Below are positions 8,477 to 13,591 of a stretch of DNA of 13,591 nucleotides, piece by piece. The DNA lies in NCBI GenBank assembly GCA_947464365.1, contig CANHWS010000067.1, positions 1 through 13,591 on the forward strand. The letters run 5' to 3'. Below the pieces are notes generated by a model that did no database searches, was not told the DNA's origin, and saw only the letters and a program-made list of their open reading frames with translations. Both the position numbers and the translations under genes were made by a program. The first letter of the stretch is position 1; each line of letters starts with the position of its first letter. Source of the stretch: Cytophagaceae bacterium (lineage in GTDB: Bacteria; Bacteroidota; Bacteroidia; Cytophagales; Flexibacteraceae).

Positions 8477-11400
8477 TACAGCGTTTTCTCCTTGGTTTTT
8501 TTGTGCTTCTATTGCTACCATTTGTTTTAGTAGCACAGAGTACTTTATTTATTATCGACGGCAACCCTTATGGTGTAAATACGCTGAAAAGTGCCCTAGA
8601 TGATGCCAATGACCCTTTAAATCCAGGCACTGACACCATTAGGGTAGGCACCAACCTCACCGACATTTACATCGACAGCATCTTACCGGCCATCACCCAG
8701 CCAGTCTATATTGACTTGCGCAATTCGGCTGGGCAGCGTGTGAAGGTGCATTTTAGGGCCAACCAAAGCAGTGCACCTCTATGGTTTCAGAACGTGCCAT
8801 TTACGCTCAAAAATGCGATCCTGCTTGACTCTGCCACGTTGCCTGCTATAGTAGACTTTAGTCGTACAGTAGGAGGCAATATCAACGGGATCTTGATCGA
8901 TAGCGTACACTTCGAGAAGATAGGCGGTGGTGAAGGTGGCAATACTGGTATTTTGTGTGATGATCGTGAGAGTGGGAGCATATCAAACATCACCATCTCT
9001 AACTCCAGCTTTAATGTGCTTGACTATGGTATTAACCTATCTAGTAAGGAAACCAACAGCAACGCAGCTCAATTGGTCAATGTAGAGATTTGGGGATGCA
9101 AATTTGGGTATGACTATATCAATCGAAATATTTCCGATGCTGTACGCAATCCCATCCAGATTGCCAATGCAGATGGTCTGAAAATCGGAAGAGCAGACCG
9201 CGCATTAAACGTAATCTGTGGTGCAAAGGATAGTCCTTGGGCACTTGTGCGGGTAATATCCTCACAAAATGTTAATATCCAACATAACAAACTTGGCATT
9301 GGTTCTGATGATAAAGGATACCTTCCAAAGCCCGCTCTAGTCGGGATAATTCTTGATGGAGTAGAAGGATTTAGAATTGGAAGTTCTAGTGCTGGAGATA
9401 AAAATGAGTTGATGGCCACGAATCTTGGCATTTTATATGGTTGTAAGTATGGTCAAATATCCAATAACTGGATTGGTACTTATTATGGCAACACAAGTTC
9501 AGACACCTCAAAAGGCAAATATTTTATTATTAGCGATAATCAAGCAGGGTTCAACTTGAGTTTATGTGGTGGGGTTTTGCCTCAATTTTATCTTACCACT
9601 TTAAACTCTACAATGGCCTCCCATAATATCCGTTTTGGAGGCGCTGGAACAAACCAAAATCTATTCACCCGAGGAACTGGGGTTTTGACCCTGTCAGGCA
9701 AACAAATTTGGTTTAGCCCAAATAATATATGGGATAACAATAAACAAATCGCACCGTTCCGTATTCAAAGCAGCACCCTATTATGCACCACTGCGTCCAA
9801 CGGCGGCAACTACGCCCGCAGCAAACCGTCCATCGATAGCGTTAAGGTGTTTTCGGCTACGCAATTACGGGTCAAGGTATCGGCTGCAAGGCCAGGAGAT
9901 AGGCTGCATTTCTATCTCGTGCGTGACTCGGCAGATCATCTGGACGAATTCATAGATAGTTTGCCTGCCATCTCAACTGGCCAATATACCTACCTGGTAC
10001 GGTTTCCAGCTGGGTTATCCCTCGGGCAATTTCGGCGGTTGGCAGTTACTGGTACTGACACTAGTGGTACATCCGAAATCACTTACCACAATATCAACCT
10101 CCAAAACCCTGCTGGGCCTAAAGACACGATCCGGATCACGAATGTAATTCAGCGGAATACCTATTGCTATAATGCCAATAATGGCGCCTTGCAGTTTCAA
10201 TTGGTGGGTTTTGGCTGCAACCTTGATAGTAGCTATTTCGTGCGTGTTGGTAGCTCGGTGCGCAAACGGTTTACCCTGATTTCTGTCGATACCAGCACTG
10301 GCACACATACCTATTCCATAAGTGGCTTGGGGTCAGGTACCTATGTTAGTTATTTGTATGGTGGGGCAGGTGTCGTGATTCCGTCGGTAAGTTTCTTCAT
10401 CACTGAGCCGGCGGTAACAGCTACAATCCTGGGCATTACTGGCCAAACTTGCCAGACAACGGGTACATATTCGGGTCAGATCAAATACAATATGGCCTAT
10501 AGTTTGGGGGCATTAGGCGATACGATCAATGCAAACAAGCACATGCTTCAGCTTTGGTCTGGCAGCACTCTGTTATCCGAACAAATGCTAAACAATGGCA
10601 ATAACATCACCACCAATTTTTCGATCCCGGCCCAATACCAAAACGATCAGTTGACAGTTAAGTTTATCGGTTTAGGATTTGTACCCAACCCTGATCCGGA
10701 GGCGCCGATTTGTGTTAATTGCAATTTCCCCCTCTGCCAAACACAAACGAACATTAACCTGCCAGCTTACAGTCTTGGTTTATTTATCCAAAGTCCAATC
10801 ACGTATGATGGTGCTCGTGCGGTATATTACAGCTGTCCTGATGATAGTACAGCTATCCAAACCCGCTTATTGGGTGACATTACTGCACCAGGGGGTATTT
10901 CCATCCTGCCAAAATCGGTAAATAATGTTCGCATTCTGGTTTGGCGTAAGGCCCCTGGTGCGACATCCTATTCGGTTTACAAACGTTTGGGCCAGAGCAC
11001 CACAGCATTTACGTTGGCTGGTGCTCAACATGTATTGCCATCGTTAAACCTCCCCTTAGGGGACTATCGCCTACGGGCATATCCAGACTCTGCCAACTTT
11101 AAGTGCTACGCAGCTGATTCATTTTCTGTGCGGCGGCGGGGCCCACCACTTTCGGGCAATGTATATACCATGCCATCCAAATGTGCAGAGGGGCGGGCAT
11201 CTGGCTCGGCAGTTTTGTTCTTGGATGGTGGTAGCAATCCCACAGTCATCTGGGAGCGGAAAGTAGGTAACACATATACCCGGATTGATACCACAAACCA
11301 GTCAACCAACATCCAGAACCTTGCCACAGGGCAGTATCGGGTGCGTGCCACTGAGGCTTATGGTTGTTATTTATCCTTCCTATTTGCTATTGACTCAGTC

Positions 11401-13591
11401 AAAGCACCGAACAAACCAACCATCATCAACAAGGATAGTGCGAGATGCAAACTATACGGCAAGTTCACACGCGACTCTAGTACCAGTACCAGCTATAATT
11501 TCATCTGGGCGACAAAAAAAGACACCAATATTGTATATCGGTCACAAGTTAATGCCAATATCAATTCATTATTCGTAACAGATACCCTACCTACTAAGTA
11601 TTTACCCAACGCTGATACCATCTACCTCTGGATCCAGAATGACCTTGGTTGTCTCAGCCTAGTTGCCAAATATTATTATATCAAACCATGGCCCGATCGT
11701 CAATTTAATATATGCATTCGTTGGGGCAAACCCACCGACCCTGTTGTGCCGCCAGCAACACCAACCGTCATCAATGCGACGCTTGGTGGGCAGTTTTTGG
11801 CATCTGCCAATGCAGCATCTGCGGCCTGTATAGCATTGGGTGCTGCAACCGTCCAGAACTCGACACTAGGATGTTATGACCCTGCAACCTATCGAGATAG
11901 CCTCACCATTCGTTACCCTACGGAGCCACAACAAACGACACTCTACTACTACAACCGAGGAGGTCAACTAGTTGCCACCGTCCCACCTGAGGGCGTACAA
12001 CGGCTAACGACTAGGCCGACGAATCGTTCACAAGAAGCTGATTATCAACTAGCCACACAATACGAATATACCACCACTGGTCAGCTCATCGCCCAGACGA
12101 GCCCTGATGCTGGCAAACAGGTCCTGTATTACAACAGGGGTGGACAACTGCGCCTAACTCAAAATGCGGACCAAAAAACCCGCCGCGAGTTCAGCTACAT
12201 AAAGTATGATGCCATTGGCCAAACAGTAGAAAAAGGTGTGGCTAGGGACTCTTCAAATACTTTGAGGGATTCGTTAGAAAAATACTACCGAGTGTTGGAA
12301 GTTGGTTATGACAACTGGTTTGATCAAGATAGTGCCTTCGGCCTTTCGGTAGATCAGAAATTCCCGCAATTTGGGGGTGTTTCTCCACGCTTTAGGCGTC
12401 TGGAATATGTACGCACTTTTTATCATGAAGCGGATAGTACCATCCGTTTCCGTGGGCAATACCAGCAGAATTTACTTGGGAAACCGAGCTACACCACAAG
12501 CCAAGGGCGTGAAAGCAAGCACCAAACAAAATCCTTTTTCAGTTATGATCCGCATGGCAATGTGGAGTGGATCTGTGTGGATTTAGTGGGTTTAGGGCGC
12601 AAATATGTGGCCTATACCTATGACCTCATCAGCGCCAAAGTGCTGACCATGTCCTATAACCCAGGCTATACGGATCAATATTTTGTACGCTATGGTTACG
12701 ATCAGGACAACCGCATCATCAAAGTCGAAACCAGCCCAGACTCCTTGATTTGGGATACGGATGCAACTTATAAATACTATATGCATGGGCCGTTGGCAAG
12801 GGTGGAGCTCGGCCATGACAAGGTACAAGGTCTGGACTATACCTATACCATCAATGGTTGGCTAAAAGGCATTAACTCCATCAGGGCAAGTTCAGATGAT
12901 GATTTGGGTAGAGATGGTAAGCGTGAAAACGATAGCCACATGACCAAGGATGAGTTTGGAATGGCTTTGCACTATTTCAGGGGTGACTATGTAGCGCAAA
13001 ATGAAATAGGCCTGCTAAAACCAGAGGAACAAAGCCAGCAGTTCCGCAGCCTATACAATGGCAATATCGCTGCCTGGACCCAGACGCAACACTCAGGCCA
13101 AGCCTCAGTAGTGACAGCTAAACCCAACTTTGAGACCTATCGGTATGACAAACTAAACCGCATCAAGAGTAGTCAATCACAGTATGTTGATGTTTCGGCA
13201 TACGAAGGCGGTGCATCAATGTTGAATGGCCATTCCAAACAATTTGAGACCCAATATCGCTATGATGCCAATGGCAACCTGATGTCCTTGGTGCGTCGGG
13301 ATAGCGGTGGTGTGGTTGTGGATACGCTACTTTACCAATATTATAATTTGACGAACCGGCTACACCGAGTCATTGATTATGCAGGCCAAACTGATCGTCT
13401 TGACGATCCTGAAGATACCCTTACCTATACGTACAATGCCATCGGCCAGCTGGTGCAAGACCTGAAGGCTGGCATCAACCTGACTTGGAATGACAATGGC
13501 AAATTAGTACAGGTAGAAGATGTGGTGCCCAATCGCAAACCCACCCTCCAATACCGCTATGACGGTGCGGGCAACCGGGTGGCTGAGGTGG
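8473..13591 (+). CDS. Secreted beta-helix / Ig-like / RHS YD-repeat giant protein (3' partial)
   Basis: I translated this frame by hand from ATG 8473 to the window edge and found no stop: 1706 residues, still open. A signal peptide (residues 1-21, MIQRFLLGFFVLLLLPFVLVA) is followed by Q22. Residues about 55-400 are rich in short N/I/S/G strands such as NITISNSSFNV and look like a right-handed parallel beta-helix. Residues about 440-1070 hold several Ig-like or SprB-like modules, one ending ATGQYRVRATEAYGC (about 897-965). From ICIRWGKP (1080 on) the protein resembles the back half of Bacteroidota RHS proteins: YYYNRGGQLVATVPPEGV (1158 on), YDAIGQ (1245), GLDYTYTINGWLKG (1453), ALHYFRGDY (1498), LYNGNIA (1527), YRYDKLNRI (1556) and YRYDGAGNR at the edge. 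The RHS core and any variable C-terminal tip would lie outside the window. Its start overlaps the upstream stop as ATGA. Role inferred: exported YD-repeat shell or polymorphic-toxin-like surface protein. Confidence 0.87.
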   Translation, partial: MIQRFLLGFFVLLLLPFVLVAQSTLFIIDGNPYGVNTLKSALDDANDPLNPGTDTIRVGTNLTDIYIDSILPAITQPVYIDLRNSAGQRVKVHFRANQSSAPLWFQNVPFTLKNAILLDSATLPAIVDFSRTVGGNINGILIDSVHFEKIGGGEGGNTGILCDDRESGSISNITISNSSFNVLDYGINLSSKETNSNAAQLVNVEIWGCKFGYDYINRNISDAVRNPIQIANADGLKIGRADRALNVICGAKDSPWALVRVISSQNVNIQHNKLGIGSDDKGYLPKPALVGIILDGVEGFRIGSSSAGDKNELMATNLGILYGCKYGQISNNWIGTYYGNTSSDTSKGKYFIISDNQAGFNLSLCGGVLPQFYLTTLNSTMASHNIRFGGAGTNQNLFTRGTGVLTLSGKQIWFSPNNIWDNNKQIAPFRIQSSTLLCTTASNGGNYARSKPSIDSVKVFSATQLRVKVSAARPGDRLHFYLVRDSADHLDEFIDSLPAISTGQYTYLVRFPAGLSLGQFRRLAVTGTDTSGTSEITYHNINLQNPAGPKDTIRITNVIQRNTYCYNANNGALQFQLVGFGCNLDSSYFVRVGSSVRKRFTLISVDTSTGTHTYSISGLGSGTYVSYLYGGAGVVIPSVSFFITEPAVTATILGITGQTCQTTGTYSGQIKYNMAYSLGALGDTINANKHMLQLWSGSTLLSEQMLNNGNNITTNFSIPAQYQNDQLTVKFIGLGFVPNPDPEAPICVNCNFPLCQTQTNINLPAYSLGLFIQSPITYDGARAVYYSCPDDSTAIQTRLLGDITAPGGISILPKSVNNVRILVWRKAPGATSYSVYKRLGQSTTAFTLAGAQHVLPSLNLPLGDYRLRAYPDSANFKCYAADSFSVRRRGPPLSGNVYTMPSKCAEGRASGSAVLFLDGGSNPTVIWERKVGNTYTRIDTTNQSTNIQNLATGQYRVRATEAYGCYLSFLFAIDSVKAPNKPTIINKDSARCKLYGKFTRDSSTSTSYNFIWATKKDTNIVYRSQVNANINSLFVTDTLPTKYLPNADTIYLWIQNDLGCLSLVAKYYYIKPWPDRQFNICIRWGKPTDPVVPPATPTVINATLGGQFLASANAASAACIALGAATVQNSTLGCYDPATYRDSLTIRYPTEPQQTTLYYYNRGGQLVATVPPEGVQRLTTRPTNRSQEADYQLATQYEYTTTGQLIAQTSPDAGKQVLYYNRGGQLRLTQNADQKTRREFSYIKYDAIGQTVEKGVARDSSNTLRDSLEKYYRVLEVGYDNWFDQDSAFGLSVDQKFPQFGGVSPRFRRLEYVRTFYHEADSTIRFRGQYQQNLLGKPSYTTSQGRESKHQTKSFFSYDPHGNVEWICVDLVGLGRKYVAYTYDLISAKVLTMSYNPGYTDQYFVRYGYDQDNRIIKVETSPDSLIWDTDATYKYYMHGPLARVELGHDKVQGLDYTYTINGWLKGINSIRASSDDDLGRDGKRENDSHMTKDEFGMALHYFRGDYVAQNEIGLLKPEEQSQQFRSLYNGNIAAWTQTQHSGQASVVTAKPNFETYRYDKLNRIKSSQSQYVDVSAYEGGASMLNGHSKQFETQYRYDANGNLMSLVRRDSGGVVVDTLLYQYYNLTNRLHRVIDYAGQTDRLDDPEDTLTYTYNAIGQLVQDLKAGINLTWNDNGKLVQVEDVVPNRKPTLQYRYDGAGNRVAEV
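11941..13591 (+). repeat. YD/RHS repeat region within the downstream giant gene
   Basis: The encoded protein carries loosely periodic YD-type units, including YYYNRGGQLVATV, YEYTTTGQLIAQT, YYNRGGQLRLTQ, YDAIGQTVE, YDPHGNVEW, YGYDQDNRIIKV, YRYDKLNRIKS, YRYDANGNLMSL, YTYNAIGQLVQDL and YRYDGAGNRVAEV. In RHS proteins such units build a beta-strand shell that encloses a C-terminal region. The spacing is irregular, as is typical of the Bacteroidota form. The array is cut by the window edge. Confidence 0.85.

Larger units (their letters stand above)
6499..8478 (+). repeat. Tandem duplication unit, copy 2
   Basis: Second copy of the unit at 4478-6454, three bases longer, matching the one-residue length difference between the proteins. 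It carries the last 22 bases of gene A's sequence before the start codon as non-coding leader. In the old gene A frame this leader would read SRKYQRP then TGA, but an in-frame TGA at 6492-6494 shows no gene A product is made here. Confidence 0.9.

Noticed and set aside
11512..11518. A7 run in gene D as a programmed frameshift or phase-variable tract
   Set aside because: The frame is intact here, the run is short, and I see no clear downstream hairpin or out-of-frame extension of interest.
1131..13000. Many open frames of 60-130 codons on the minus strand and in alternate plus frames
   Set aside because: All lie inside the four large genes, have low-complexity or unconvincing translations and no recognisable domain; they are shadows.

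Overview
The window is one stretch of tightly packed, plus-strand coding DNA with no RNA gene, promoter or terminator that I can see. It looks like a member of the Bacteroidota. The evidence is two complete proteins ending in a type IX secretion system (T9SS) type A sorting domain, signal peptides cleaved before Gln, the Bacteroidota form of the RHS/YD-repeat family, and the lack of clear Shine-Dalgarno sequences. Base composition is moderate, roughly mid-40s % G+C from spot counts.

Layout: (1) 1-4503, gene A, is the 3' part of a very large gene (1500 codons visible, 5' end outside the window). It matches the front half of Bacteroidota RHS-type giant proteins but stops before any YD repeat or RHS core. 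(2) 4500-6452, gene B, is a 650-residue secreted protein with an N-terminal beta-propeller-like domain, two Ig-like domains and a T9SS type A tail. (3) 6521-8476, gene C, is a 651-residue tandem paralogue of B. (4) 8473 to the right edge, gene D, is the first 1706 residues of another giant secreted protein: signal peptide, beta-helix-like region, several Ig/SprB-like domains, then the YD-repeat half of a Bacteroidota RHS protein, still open at the edge.

The genes are linked by ATGA stop/start overlaps (A/B and C/D), and an ATGA also follows B, so the window is most likely one operon with coupled translation. The most notable point is that gene A carries the front half and gene D the back half of an architecture that, as I recall the family, is usually one polypeptide. 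The duplicated T9SS cargo pair B/C lies between them.

The B/C duplication can be traced closely. The unit runs from 22 bases before the start codon of B to about the sixth base of the following gene. Copy two therefore follows a relic of gene D's start codon plus a 44-base orphan spacer. The copies are nearly identical near the 3' end but far more diverged in the middle, which suggests gene conversion or uneven selection. Function is inferred as cell-surface or secreted proteins; no substrate or partner can be named from sequence alone.
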